Shown piece by piece: positions 23,614-31,314 of a stretch of 40,039 nucleotides of DNA. Origin of the DNA: an uncultured Eubacteriales bacterium. GTDB taxonomy: Bacteria; Bacillota; Clostridia; Oscillospirales; Oscillospiraceae. The stretch's first letter is position 1. The number at the start of each line of letters is the position of its first letter. The notes beneath the pieces are model-generated. The model did no database searches, was not told the DNA's origin, and was given only the letters and a program-made list of their open reading frames with translations. A program made the translations under genes and the position numbers. Location of the stretch: NCBI GenBank assembly GCA_900546485.1, contig URDK01000014.1:1-40039 (forward strand), read 5' to 3'.

Positions 23614-23643
23614 ATGCCGGGGTGGAATCATCTGCCCCGGCAT
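23614..23643 (+). promoter_or_regulatory. Intercistronic hairpin between dctP and dctQ
   Basis: ATGCCGGGG (23614-23622) pairs perfectly with CCCCGGCAT (23635-23643) around a 12-base loop, followed by TTTC. It lies 10 bases after the dctP stop. It resembles a partial terminator or a 3-prime stabiliser that raises dctP over dctQM. The ATG in its first arm is not a credible start. Confidence 0.55.
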
Positions 23644-23661
23644 TTTCAGGAGGTGTTCAGA

Positions 23662-24198
23662 ATTAAGGCCGCAAAAAAGACATATGACTTTGTCTGCAAA
23701 ATAGAGGAAACGTTAGCTATGATTTGCCTCATGGGTGCGACGCTTATACTGTGTGTAGGTGCCGTTGCACGTGCAGCAGGTCACCCTCTTGCCATGATAA
23801 ATGAGATAGCTCTCTGCCTTTTCGCATGGTGTGTGTTTCTCGGTGCAGACACTGCATACAGGCGTAATAAGCTTGTCTATGTCGAACTCATAATCGACAG
23901 CGTTAAGCCGAAGTTCAGGCGTGTGCTTTACGCGATAAATTATATCCTGAATGGAGCTTTCCTCGTATTTTTCATCTATGAGAGTACGCTGCTCATAAAG
24001 CACTCATGGGTGAGAACCTGGTCCTCAATCCCGTCGCTCAGCTATGGTTGGATAGCACTCTGTATGCCTGTGGGATGCGTACTGCTCCTTATCACGACTT
24101 GCATTCAATTCAACAAGTATGTGATTAAGGGCGAAGAAAAGGTCAGCGAAGAAAGCTTGCTGATTGAGGAAGCACTGGAAGAAAACGAAAACAACTGA
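23662..24198 (+). CDS. dctQ: TRAP transporter small membrane subunit (DctQ family)
   Basis: A protein of about 178 residues with four membrane segments, including ETLAMICLMGATLILCVGAV, MINEIALCLFAWCVFLGAD, YAINYILNGAFLVFFIYES and WIALCMPVGCVLLLITTCI. The stretch ADTAYRRNKLVYVELIID is typical of DctQ. It pairs with DctM in the TRAP membrane complex. The start is odd: the best SD (AGGAGGTG, 23648-23655) sits 6 bases before ATT 23662, giving (M)KAAKKTYDFVCKIEETLA, the length expected before the first membrane helix. ATG 23614 lies in a hairpin stem, GTG 23653 inside the SD, and ATG 23722 inside the first helix. I therefore favour an ATT start, unless the base is an error. Confidence 0.85.
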   Translation: MKAAKKTYDFVCKIEETLAMICLMGATLILCVGAVARAAGHPLAMINEIALCLFAWCVFLGADTAYRRNKLVYVELIIDSVKPKFRRVLYAINYILNGAFLVFFIYESTLLIKHSWVRTWSSIPSLSYGWIALCMPVGCVLLLITTCIQFNKYVIKGEEKVSEESLLIEEALEENENN

Positions 24199-24227
24199 TA
24201 TCAGATATAGAGAATGGAGGAGAACAG

Positions 24228-24578
24228 ATGTATTCTGTGACGAACGATAAGGCCACTGTTCTTGACTTGCCCAAAAGAACGGTAAGGGTGTTTGTAGGGG
24301 CACAGGCTTATAAGAGCCAGCACATTACCATGGGAAAGACGGTCGTTGAGCCGCACACATATATGGATCCGCATACTCACGCAGAGGAAGAAGAGATAAT
24401 CTTCGTAACAAAGGGTAGCGGCGAGGCTGTTGTAGGCGGCGTGACTGAGCCTCTGTCTCCTGACACGGCGGTAGTGTTCCCCGTGGGAGTAGAGCACGTC
24501 GTGCGCAATACTGGGGACGAACCGCTTGAGTTCGTTTTTATGTTCAACCCCACGTTCAACTTCGGCGGGCTGGTGTGA
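24228..24578 (+). CDS. Small cupin-domain protein
   Basis: A 116-residue single-domain cupin. Motif 1 is seen as DPHTHAEEEEIIFVTKGSGE, with two histidines and a glutamate to hold a metal ion; motif 2 as FPVGVEHVVRNTGDEPLEF, with the third histidine. Such stand-alone cupins act as sugar or keto-acid isomerases or dioxygenases, or bind ligands. It is placed between dctQ and dctM, with about 30-40 bases on either side, so it is cotranscribed and must be tied to the transported substrate. ATG 24228 follows GGAGG. The exact reaction is unknown; lyxose-isomerase-like or keto-enol isomerase roles would suit the pathway. Confidence 0.8.
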   Translation: MYSVTNDKATVLDLPKRTVRVFVGAQAYKSQHITMGKTVVEPHTYMDPHTHAEEEEIIFVTKGSGEAVVGGVTEPLSPDTAVVFPVGVEHVVRNTGDEPLEFVFMFNPTFNFGGLV

Positions 24579-24619
24579 TTGTCCGCAGCTCCATTTCCTA
24601 AGAGTTTGGAGGCACACAT

Positions 24620-25900
24620 ATGCTGATTGTCTTTATTGTATTCCTGCTGCTGCTTGCACTTGGTATGCCGGTGGCGTTTGCCGTAGGAATATCAGGGTGC
24701 ATGTATTTCCTGCAGCATGCAGAAATACCGCTTCTGCAGGTGGCTCAGCTGTCTCTCTCGCAGATTCAGAATGTCAACCTGCTTGCGGTGCCCCTATTCA
24801 TCTTTGCTGGAAACCTGATGAATCTGTGCGGCATTACTGACCGCCTTCTTAGCCTGGCGTCTATTCTGACGAGGCACATGTATGGCGGCATGGCGCAGAC
24901 AAGCGTCGTCATGTCCACTCTCATGGGCGGTATATCCGGCTCTTCGACCGCGGATGCGGCTATGGAATCGCGCATTCTCGGACCCACAATGATTAAAAAC
25001 GGCTATTCGCGCGGTTATTCCGCCGTCGTAATAGGCTATACCTCACTCATTACTTCAACGATTCCGCCTGGCGTCAATCTAATAGTATACGGAACCACAG
25101 GAAGCGTTTCGGTTGGACGTTTGTTTACCGGTGGCCTCATGTGCGGCATCTATATGATGATCGCGCTGATGATCACAGTGCACTTCACATCCAAAAAGCG
25201 CGGATACAGACCTGAGGGCGCCCGCAGGGCGCGGTTCTCGGAGATATGGCACGAGATCATAAGAAGCTTCTGGGCCCTGCTTTTCCCGATACTTCTGCTA
25301 GTAGGCATACGTATAGGCCTGTTCACCGCTTCTGAAGTGGGTTCGTTTGCCTGCATTTATGCTCTTGTGGTTGGTGTGCTGATTTACAAGGAGGTCAACT
25401 GGCAGAGCTTTGTGGAGTGCCTGCGCATATCCGTATCCGACATAGGCGGAATAATGTTCATGATCTCCATGACCGGCGTGTTCGGCTACGGCATACCTGT
25501 TGACAAAATACCGCAGAAGTTAACGACGCTGATGCTTTCCATGACAGACAGCACCGTGCTTATCACATTTATGATACTGTTCCTGCTGTTTATCCTCGGT
25601 ATGTTCATGGATGGCGGCGTAATAGTGCTTTTGCTGACCCCAATACTGCTGCCGGTTGCAAGGACAATCGGATTGGATCCGGTGTTCTTTGGTCTTGTAA
25701 TGTGCACCATATGCTGCCTGGGTATCCTGACTCCGCCGGTAGGTGTAGCTATGTATATAGTTTGCGGCATCTTAAAAGTATCGATGCCAGAATGGATAAA
25801 GGAAAGCGTACCGTTCCTCATAACTATAATAATTGTGATAGCGCTACTCGTCTTGTTCCCGGATCTGGCAACTTTCCTTCCCGACCTGATATACGGATAA
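24620..25900 (+). CDS. dctM: TRAP transporter large permease subunit (DctM family)
   Basis: A 426-residue protein with about 11-12 membrane segments, the normal DctM size. Typical stretches are LLLALGMPVAFAVGISG, VPLFIFAGNLMN, MGGISGSSTADAAMESRILG, ITSTIPPGVNLIVYGTTGSV and GMFMDGGVIVLLLTPILLPV. It is the ion-coupled channel of the TRAP system and works with the DctP lipoprotein and DctQ. ATG 24620 has TTGGAGG 8 bases upstream. It is separated from dctQ by the cupin gene, an unusual order, and is followed by the split transketolase after a 95-base gap holding a hairpin. Confidence 0.93.
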   Translation: MLIVFIVFLLLLALGMPVAFAVGISGCMYFLQHAEIPLLQVAQLSLSQIQNVNLLAVPLFIFAGNLMNLCGITDRLLSLASILTRHMYGGMAQTSVVMSTLMGGISGSSTADAAMESRILGPTMIKNGYSRGYSAVVIGYTSLITSTIPPGVNLIVYGTTGSVSVGRLFTGGLMCGIYMMIALMITVHFTSKKRGYRPEGARRARFSEIWHEIIRSFWALLFPILLLVGIRIGLFTASEVGSFACIYALVVGVLIYKEVNWQSFVECLRISVSDIGGIMFMISMTGVFGYGIPVDKIPQKLTTLMLSMTDSTVLITFMILFLLFILGMFMDGGVIVLLLTPILLPVARTIGLDPVFFGLVMCTICCLGILTPPVGVAMYIVCGILKVSMPEWIKESVPFLITIIIVIALLVLFPDLATFLPDLIYG

Positions 25901-25930
25901 GAAACACAACAATATCATGTGGCAATGCGC

Positions 25931-25956
25931 CGGAGCCTGCTGGCCCGCAGGCTCCG
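25931..25956 (+). repeat. Intercistronic hairpin between dctM and the transketolase genes
   Basis: CGGAGCCTGC (25931-25940) pairs with GCAGGCTCCG (25947-25956), loop of 6, without a U-tract. A smaller CCCC/GGGG hairpin follows at 25965-25975. This looks like an mRNA processing or stability element, not a terminator. Confidence 0.5.
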
Positions 25957-25995
25957 CGTCAGCTCCCCTCAGGGGAAGAAAGGTGATACTTTATT

Positions 25996-26817
25996 ATGGA
26001 TTTGGAAGCGCTAAATGCTGCTGCATTACAGCTGAGAAAGGATGTTGTTGAGATGTCCCACGCCTGTGGGCGTGCAGCTCATCCTGGTCCAGCCATGTCT
26101 TGTGCCGACATAGTTGCAGCACTTTATTTCGGCTTCATGAATGTAGACCCGAGAGAACCTAACAAGGAAGACCGTGACAGGTTCATACTCTCAAAAGGGC
26201 ATGCCTGCCCAGTGCAGTACGCAGCCTTGGCAGAGAAAGGTTTCTTCAGTAAGGCAGAATTTTCGAAATTGAGGCACCCCGATGGGCTGCTGCAGGGACA
26301 TCCTACATACCACAAGACACCGGGTGTAGATATGACGGCAGGCTCACTCGGAAATGGCCTCGGCATTGGTTTGGGCATGGCATATTACCTCAAGCACAGA
26401 GGTCTCAAAAGCAATGTATTTGTCATCCTGGGTGACGGAGAGCTGAATGAAGGCACCATCTGGGAGGCGGTTATGTATGCTCCTGTGGCAAAGGCCGGTA
26501 ACCTTGTGACTTATGTGGACATAAATGGCTTCCAAAGCTGCGGCGCATGCAGCGATATACTGCCGCAGAGCCATTTGAAGGAACGTTTTGAGAGCTTTGG
26601 GTGGAGAGCGGTTGAGATAGACGGACACGACATGGCTCAAATAGTGTCCGCTACGGAATATGCTCTGTCTGACAGGGAACGTCCCTGCGTGGTGCTGGCT
26701 TCTGCTGTTAAAGGCAAGGGCGTGAGCTTTATGGAGAACAACAACTCCTGGCACCAGCACGTCGTTTCGGACGAGCAATATGAGCAGGCAATGGCCGAAT
26801 TGGAGGGACTGTCATGA
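25996..26817 (+). CDS. Transketolase N-terminal subunit
   Basis: A 273-residue protein covering the thiamine-diphosphate-binding half of transketolase. Visible are RKDVVEMSHACGRAAHPGPA, FILSKGHACPVQYAALAEKG, GHPTYHKTPGVDMTAGSLGN and the diphosphate/Mg site LGDGELNEGTIWEAVMYAP with the conserved asparagine in DINGFQSCG. Together with the next gene it makes a split transketolase, as found in many Firmicutes and archaea. It transfers a two-carbon ketol unit between sugar phosphates or analogues. ATG 25996 follows AAAGGTGAT. The two halves overlap by ATGA, so they are made in equal amounts. Location inside a TRAP/transaldolase operon suggests a dedicated copy and not the housekeeping enzyme. Confidence 0.92.
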   Translation: MDLEALNAAALQLRKDVVEMSHACGRAAHPGPAMSCADIVAALYFGFMNVDPREPNKEDRDRFILSKGHACPVQYAALAEKGFFSKAEFSKLRHPDGLLQGHPTYHKTPGVDMTAGSLGNGLGIGLGMAYYLKHRGLKSNVFVILGDGELNEGTIWEAVMYAPVAKAGNLVTYVDINGFQSCGACSDILPQSHLKERFESFGWRAVEIDGHDMAQIVSATEYALSDRERPCVVLASAVKGKGVSFMENNNSWHQHVVSDEQYEQAMAELEGLS

Positions 26818-27764
26818 CTAGAGAATTTGACAAGCTCTCTACGCGGGACGCCTTTGGTGATGCCCTCATGGAGCTGGCGAGAGAAAATGACAGAATCATG
26901 TATGTGGCGGCCGATACGCTCAAGTCCGTTGGCGGTACGAAAATGCACGCCGAATTCCCTGAGCGCGCAATCAATGTGGGTATTGCTGAGCAAAATATGG
27001 CTCTGATGGCATCCGGCATGGCGGCCTGCGGTGCAAAGGTTTTTGCTGCAACATATGCTACCTTTGCCTCTATGCGCATATGTGAGCAGATCAGGACCTT
27101 CATAGCATACCCCAACCTCGATGTTAAAATTATCGCCGGGCTCGGTGGACTCAGCGGTGGCATTGAGGGAGTTACGCACCAGGGAACTGAGGACATCGGC
27201 ATTATGCGAAGCATACCCAATATGACGGTAGTGTGCGCAGCAGATGCGGCTTCCACCAAAGTGATAACCCGGGCAATCGCCGAATACGAAGGCCCGGTAT
27301 ATCTCAGACTTGGAAGGACAGCGTCCCCAAAGGTATTTGATGATGATTATAGATTCACCATAGGCAAGGCAAACGTGCTTCGCCCGAACGGTGTCGTAAC
27401 GATAATTGGCTACGGTCAGTCAATCAGTCGTTGCCTCATGGCTGCGGACATACTTGAAGCTCAGGGAATATCCTGCCGCGTGATCGAGACCCCGTGCCTC
27501 AAGCCGTTCGACGCGGAGACCGTAGCTGAGGCTGCAAGCCATTCCGAGGTCATTGTAACCGTTGAGGATCACAATATTATCGGAGGCCTGGGGAGTGCCG
27601 TGCTGGAGACCATAGCTGATGCTCAGCTTGTCGTTCCATGTGTCCGCCTGGGCCTGAAAGATGAGTATTTTGTCTCTGGGGACCCGGAGGAACTGCTGGA
27701 CCTCTGCGGGCTGAGACCCGAAGATATAGCAAATGCAGTACTAAAGCACCTGAACAGAGTGTGA
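26814..27764 (+). CDS. Transketolase C-terminal subunit
   Basis: A 316-residue partner of the N-terminal subunit. It holds the pyrimidine-binding domain, with TRDAFGDALMELARENDRIM, AINVGIAEQNMALMASGMAA including the catalytic glutamate, ATYATFASMRICEQIR and EGVTHQGTEDIG, and the C-terminal transketolase domain (about 185-316; VVTIIGYGQSISRCL, VIVTVEDHNIIGGLGSAV). In the complete enzyme both subunits form the active site at their interface. It is the last gene of the operon, followed by a terminator 37 bases downstream. Codon use matches its operon neighbours and is less GC-rich than the PadR unit that follows. Confidence 0.92.
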   Translation: MTREFDKLSTRDAFGDALMELARENDRIMYVAADTLKSVGGTKMHAEFPERAINVGIAEQNMALMASGMAACGAKVFAATYATFASMRICEQIRTFIAYPNLDVKIIAGLGGLSGGIEGVTHQGTEDIGIMRSIPNMTVVCAADAASTKVITRAIAEYEGPVYLRLGRTASPKVFDDDYRFTIGKANVLRPNGVVTIIGYGQSISRCLMAADILEAQGISCRVIETPCLKPFDAETVAEAASHSEVIVTVEDHNIIGGLGSAVLETIADAQLVVPCVRLGLKDEYFVSGDPEELLDLCGLRPEDIANAVLKHLNRV

Positions 27765-27800
27765 TTGCTTATATGCCTCAGTTGCGAAAAACGCCAACAT

Positions 27801-27840
27801 TGCCCCGAACAGTTTTGTTCGGGGCAGTTCTTTGCTTTTG
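27801..27840 (+). terminator. Rho-independent terminator of the catabolic operon
   Basis: The perfect 10-bp stem TGCCCCGAAC / GTTCGGGGCA (27801-27810 with 27817-27826, loop AGTTTT) is followed by a T-rich tail ending in CTTTT. Confidence 0.8.
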
Positions 27841-27847
27841 TGCGCCC

Positions 27848-27876
27848 TTGACGCTTCGCGGGGGGCGGGGTATAAT
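27848..27876 (+). promoter_or_regulatory. Sigma-A promoter of the PadR/flavoprotein operon
   Basis: TTGACG (27848-27853) and a perfect TATAAT (27871-27876) have a 17-base spacer that is almost all G and C. The gene starts at 27905, with AGGAGG before it. Confidence 0.75.
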
Positions 27877-27904
27877 ATCTCTATTAGACATATAGGAGGC
27901 ATGC

Positions 27905-28456
27905 ATGGAGTATCTCATACTTGGCCTGCTCATGCTCTCGCCTATGACGGGGTATGAGCTGCGGCAATTTATACGGCAGAATCTCTCGCTCATCTGCTCG
28001 GACAGCGCGGGCAGCGTGCAGACGGCGCTGGCGAAGCTGGGACGGGAGGGATATGTCACTGCTGAGGAGAGCGCCAGCGGCGGGCGCAGAAAAAAGACCT
28101 ATTCCATCACGGAGCCGGGCCGGGTCGCCTTCGCAGACTGGGTGGCGCAGCCGATGCAGGCTGAGCGGGCGAAGAACATGGAGCTCTCGCGGCTGTTTTT
28201 CCTTGGCCTTGCCGAGCCGGATGAGCGGGCTGAGGCGATAAGAGGCTACATTCGACAGATGGAGCGGATGTCGGTCATACTGAGCGCCATCCGGGAGCGC
28301 TTTCGCGAGGCGCAGAACGGCCCACTGCCGCCGGGGCGCGACTGGGAGCAGATTTTCCGTTTCCAGGGCCTCACCATTGAATACGGCATAGCCGCCGCAG
28401 AATTTGAACGCGGCTGGTATACGAAGCTGCTTGAAGAATTGGAGGAAAAGCCATGA
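27905..28456 (+). CDS. PadR family transcriptional regulator
   Basis: A 183-residue regulator. The N-terminal winged HTH (about 1-80) begins MEYLILGLLMLSPMTGYELR, continues with SAGSVQTALAKLGREGYVTA and ends with the wing GGRRKKTYSITEPGRVAFAD, the PadR pattern. The C-terminal part (about 85-180) is a helical dimerisation domain of the longer PadR-s2/VirR-like class. PadR proteins usually repress detoxification or efflux genes and release DNA on binding a small aromatic or drug. It overlaps the next gene by ATGA (28453-28456), so it very likely controls the flavodoxin-like protein and itself. A consensus promoter precedes it. Confidence 0.9.
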   Translation: MEYLILGLLMLSPMTGYELRQFIRQNLSLICSDSAGSVQTALAKLGREGYVTAEESASGGRRKKTYSITEPGRVAFADWVAQPMQAERAKNMELSRLFFLGLAEPDERAEAIRGYIRQMERMSVILSAIRERFREAQNGPLPPGRDWEQIFRFQGLTIEYGIAAAEFERGWYTKLLEELEEKP

Positions 28457-29808
28457 AAATACTCGTCCTTAACGCCAGCCCCAAGGGCAAAAACAGCGCC
28501 ACCGTCCACACGGCGCTCTATCTCCAGGCCCTGCACCCGGAGCACGAATTTACCTTCGTCCCCGTGGGCCAGCGCATCAAGAGCTACGAAAAGGACCTTT
28601 CGCCCCTGCGCGTGGAGCTTGAGCGAGCGGACATGCTGCTCTTTTCCTACCCGGTCTACACCTTCATTGCGCCATATCAGCTCCACAGGCTCTTTGAGCT
28701 CATCAAGGCCGACGGCGTGAACCTCTCCGGCAAATTCGCCTCACAGATAACGACCAGCAAGCACTTTTACGACGTCACTGCACACAGATACGTAGAAGAG
28801 AACTGCCTTGACCTCGGTATGCGCGTAATACGCGGTCTCTCCGCCGACATGGAGGACCTAATGACCGAATCGGGCAGGGAAGAGGCGCGCAATTTCTTTG
28901 ACCAGCTCATGTTCTCCTGCGAGCACGGCCCCTTTGTCACGCCGGGCCCCAGAGCCCCGGAGCGTGAGCGCGCGGTCTACTGTCCGTCTCTGCCGGAGAC
29001 GGCAAAGAGCTCTGCTAAGGACGTGGTCATCGTCACGAACTGCGCATCGGAGGACGAGAACCTTGCGAACATGATAGCCGACTTCCGCGCCGCGCTGCCC
29101 TATGAGAGCCGCGTGGTTAATCTGAGGGACTTCCCCTTCGGAGGCGGCTGTTTGGGCTGCTTCGGCTGTGCTGTGACCGGAAAATGCGTCTATACAGACG
29201 GGTTTGACGATTTCCTGCGCACGAAGATACAGACTGCGGACGCCATCGTCTACGCCTTCACCATCTCCGACCACTACACGCACTCGAGCTTCAAATGCTA
29301 TGACGACCGCCAGTTCTGCAACGGCCACCGCACGGTAACCGAGGGCACGCCCATGGCCTACATCATCAGCGGAGACTACCGGTACGAGCCGAACCTCCGC
29401 ATGATAGTCGAGGCCCGCGCCGAGGTGGGCGGCAACTACCTCTGCGGCGTTGCGACCGACGAGGGCAACACCGCCTCAGAGCTCAGCGGCCTTGCGGAGA
29501 ACCTGTCTCTGGCCATGGAGAAAAAGCTCCGCCGCCCGGCGAACTTCTACGGCGTGGGCGGAATGAAGATCTTCCGCGACCTCATCTACGTCATGCAGGG
29601 CCTGATGAAGGCCGACCACAAGTTCTATAAGGAACACGGCGTCTACGATTTCCCGCAGAAGCAGAAGAAGCGCATCATACAGATGAAGCTTGTCGGTGCG
29701 CTGATCTCTGTGCCCTCTGTGCAGAAGAAAATGAAGGGCCAGATGACGCAGCACATGGTGGCACCTTACGAAAAGGTGGTCGAAGAGGCCAAAAAAGGCA
29801 AAAAATAA
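28453..29808 (+). CDS. Tandem flavodoxin-like (NADPH-dependent FMN reductase-type) protein
   Basis: A 451-residue protein with two flavodoxin-like halves. Half one opens MKILVLNASPKGKNSATVHT, the phosphate-binding loop of FMN reductases, and has MLLFSYPVYTFIAPYQLHR for the second flavin loop. Half two opens near residue 194 (DVVIVTNCASEDENLANMI) and has the family motif GGGCLGCFGCAVTGKCVYTD, followed by IVYAFTISDHYTHSSFKCYDD. The GxCxxCxxC stretch is present only in half two. A basic, helical C-terminal tail (about 355-451, MGLMKADHK-like and PQKQKKRIIQMK) may lie on the membrane. It probably reduces a flavin- or quinone-type substrate. It is coupled to the PadR gene, which suggests response to a toxic aromatic compound. 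Confidence 0.75.
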   Translation: MKILVLNASPKGKNSATVHTALYLQALHPEHEFTFVPVGQRIKSYEKDLSPLRVELERADMLLFSYPVYTFIAPYQLHRLFELIKADGVNLSGKFASQITTSKHFYDVTAHRYVEENCLDLGMRVIRGLSADMEDLMTESGREEARNFFDQLMFSCEHGPFVTPGPRAPERERAVYCPSLPETAKSSAKDVVIVTNCASEDENLANMIADFRAALPYESRVVNLRDFPFGGGCLGCFGCAVTGKCVYTDGFDDFLRTKIQTADAIVYAFTISDHYTHSSFKCYDDRQFCNGHRTVTEGTPMAYIISGDYRYEPNLRMIVEARAEVGGNYLCGVATDEGNTASELSGLAENLSLAMEKKLRRPANFYGVGGMKIFRDLIYVMQGLMKADHKFYKEHGVYDFPQKQKKRIIQMKLVGALISVPSVQKKMKGQMTQHMVAPYEKVVEEAKKGKK

Positions 29809-29812
29809 GCGC

Positions 29813-29853
29813 AAAAACGCCGCGGCTGAACAAACCGTTCACGCCGCGGCGTT
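29813..29853 (-). terminator. Rho-independent terminator of the second MATE gene
   Basis: AACGCCGCGGCTGAAC (29816-29831) pairs with the strand ending GCCGCGGCGTT at 29853, about 16 bp with one bulged C. AAAAA at 29813-29817 gives a U-tract on the minus strand. On the plus strand it follows the flavoprotein gene directly and may work weakly there too. Confidence 0.75.
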
Positions 29854-29862
29854 CCTATATAA

Positions 29863-31200
29863 TCAAGCAGGCCGCCTTTTCAAGATGATGCCCCGGTATA
29901 CGCCCAGCTGGAAGCTCACGACCAGACACCAGCCCAGCCCCGTGGCGAGCGCCACTCCGGCGAGGCCCATGCGTCCGACCAGCAGCCAGGCGAGCACGAC
30001 CCTCAGCGAGAGGTGCGCCGCCGAGCCGATGGTGGGGATACTGATCCGGCCGATGCCCTCGAAATAGCCCACGAACAGGCTGCCGATGAAGCAGAGGACG
30101 TAAAAGAGCGACACGAGCCTGAGATACCGCACGCTCTCTGCCAGCTCAGCCGAGTTGAAGTCAGGCAGCACCAGGCCCGATAGCGGCTCGGCCCAGATGA
30201 ACATGACGGCAGCCATGGCCAGCCCCAGTCCCACCATCAGCCGCAGCCCGGTGAAGAAGCCACGGCGCACCCGGTCGGGCCGGTTTCCGCCGACGTTCTG
30301 GCCGATGAACACCGCCTCCGCTGCGGCACCGCTGTCGCCGAAGGAGTTCGCAAAGCCCTCGATGCGCGTTGCCGCTGTGTAGGCGTTTATCGCCTCCGAG
30401 CCCAGCGTGTTGACGGCGCCCTGCACCAGCAGCTTTCCGATGTAGACGCTCGACTGATGCAGCGCCGCCACGGCTCCAAAGCGCACCGTCCGCGAGAGCA
30501 GCGCGCGGTCTATGACCATGTCCGCGCGCTTGAAGAGCAGCAGCGGATGCCGCAGTCGGAGATATACAAGGCTCGCCGCCGCCGAGAGCAGCTGGGCGAG
30601 TACCGTCGCCCAGGCCGCGCCGCCTATGCCCATGCCGAACACCGCCACAAACAGCAGGTCGAGGCCCACGTTGGCGGCTATGGACACCGCGAGGAAGCAG
30701 AGCGAGGCCGCCGTGTCACCAGCCGAGCGCAGTGCCGAGGCGCAGAGGTTATAGGCGTAGGTCGCCAGAAAGCCCGCAAAGATGATGCGCAGGTACTCCG
30801 TCGCATAGCCCAGGAGCTCCGCCGGGGTCCGGATGACCAGCAGCAGAGGCTGGAGCAGCGCTGTTGCCAGCGCGCTGAGCGCTAGGGTGAAGAGCGCGCC
30901 GAAGAGCGTGGACTGATACAGCTCGCGCCGGAAGGTGCCGAGGTCTCCCGCGCCGTAGGCCTGGGAAAAGAGCACCGTTATCCCGCTGCATGCCCCGCTG
31001 AGCACGAAGATGAAGAGGTTCATGACTGTGCCCGCCACGCCCACGGCGCCGAAGGCGGCGGAGTTCACCCAGCGTCCGATTATTACCGCGTCCGCTGTGT
31101 TGTAGAGCTGCTGGAGGATGTTCCCGATGAGCAGAGGCAGCGCGAGATATACGAGCGAGCCGCGCACCGGCCCCTCGGTCAGCACCCTTGCCTTGGCCAT
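29863..31200 (-). CDS. MATE family efflux transporter
   Basis: A 445-residue MATE antiporter with about 12 membrane segments in two halves. The opening GPVRGSLVYLALPLLIGNIL and QLYNTADAVIIGRWVNSAAFG, with SQAYGAGDLGTFRRELYQS after the second helix and AVFIGQNVGGNRPDRVRRG in the second half, are diagnostic. ATG 31200 is preceded by GGGAGGTGG. It is more distant from the MATE protein at 6636-8024 than a recent duplicate would be. It is divergent from a LysR regulator 114 bases away, its likely controller, and may export a product or toxin sensed by that regulator. A minus-strand promoter is not clear; TTTTCA and TACACT with a 17-base gap near 31,225-31,255 is a weak candidate. Confidence 0.92.
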   Translation of the reverse strand: MAKARVLTEGPVRGSLVYLALPLLIGNILQQLYNTADAVIIGRWVNSAAFGAVGVAGTVMNLFIFVLSGACSGITVLFSQAYGAGDLGTFRRELYQSTLFGALFTLALSALATALLQPLLLVIRTPAELLGYATEYLRIIFAGFLATYAYNLCASALRSAGDTAASLCFLAVSIAANVGLDLLFVAVFGMGIGGAAWATVLAQLLSAAASLVYLRLRHPLLLFKRADMVIDRALLSRTVRFGAVAALHQSSVYIGKLLVQGAVNTLGSEAINAYTAATRIEGFANSFGDSGAAAEAVFIGQNVGGNRPDRVRRGFFTGLRLMVGLGLAMAAVMFIWAEPLSGLVLPDFNSAELAESVRYLRLVSLFYVLCFIGSLFVGYFEGIGRISIPTIGSAAHLSLRVVLAWLLVGRMGLAGVALATGLGWCLVVSFQLGVYRGIILKRRPA

Positions 31201-31249
31201 GTTCCCACCTCCCGCGAGCTTTTCTCAAGTGTAGCAGAAAAGGCGCGGC

Positions 31250-31278
31250 TTGAAAAATGCTTATTTCGTCCTTATAAT
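31250..31278 (+). promoter_or_regulatory. Sigma-A promoter of the second LysR gene
   Basis: TTGAAA (31250-31255) and a perfect TATAAT (31273-31278) are 17 bases apart, in the MATE/LysR divergent region. Confidence 0.75.
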
Positions 31279-31297
31279 ATAACAAAAAGTTATATTA
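31275..31297. promoter_or_regulatory. Inverted repeat over the -10 box of the second LysR gene
   Basis: TAATATAAC (31275-31283) and GTTATATTA (31289-31297) form a perfect 9-bp inverted repeat with spacer AAAAA. It overlaps the -10 box and the start of transcription, and lies between the two divergent genes: a good candidate LysR binding and autorepression site. Confidence 0.55.
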
Positions 31298-31314
31298 ATA
31301 GGGAGGGAAACGCC

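Noticed and set aside
25931..25975. Terminator between dctM and the transketolase genes
   Set aside because: The hairpin has no U-tract and the transketolase genes have no evident promoter of their own, so readthrough is expected.
19744..27764. Calling the operon a sulfoquinovose or other sulfosugar pathway
   Set aside because: A split transketolase and a transaldolase fit such routes, but no sulfosugar-specific enzyme (sulfoquinovosidase, sulfolactaldehyde reductase or sulfite lyase) is visible.
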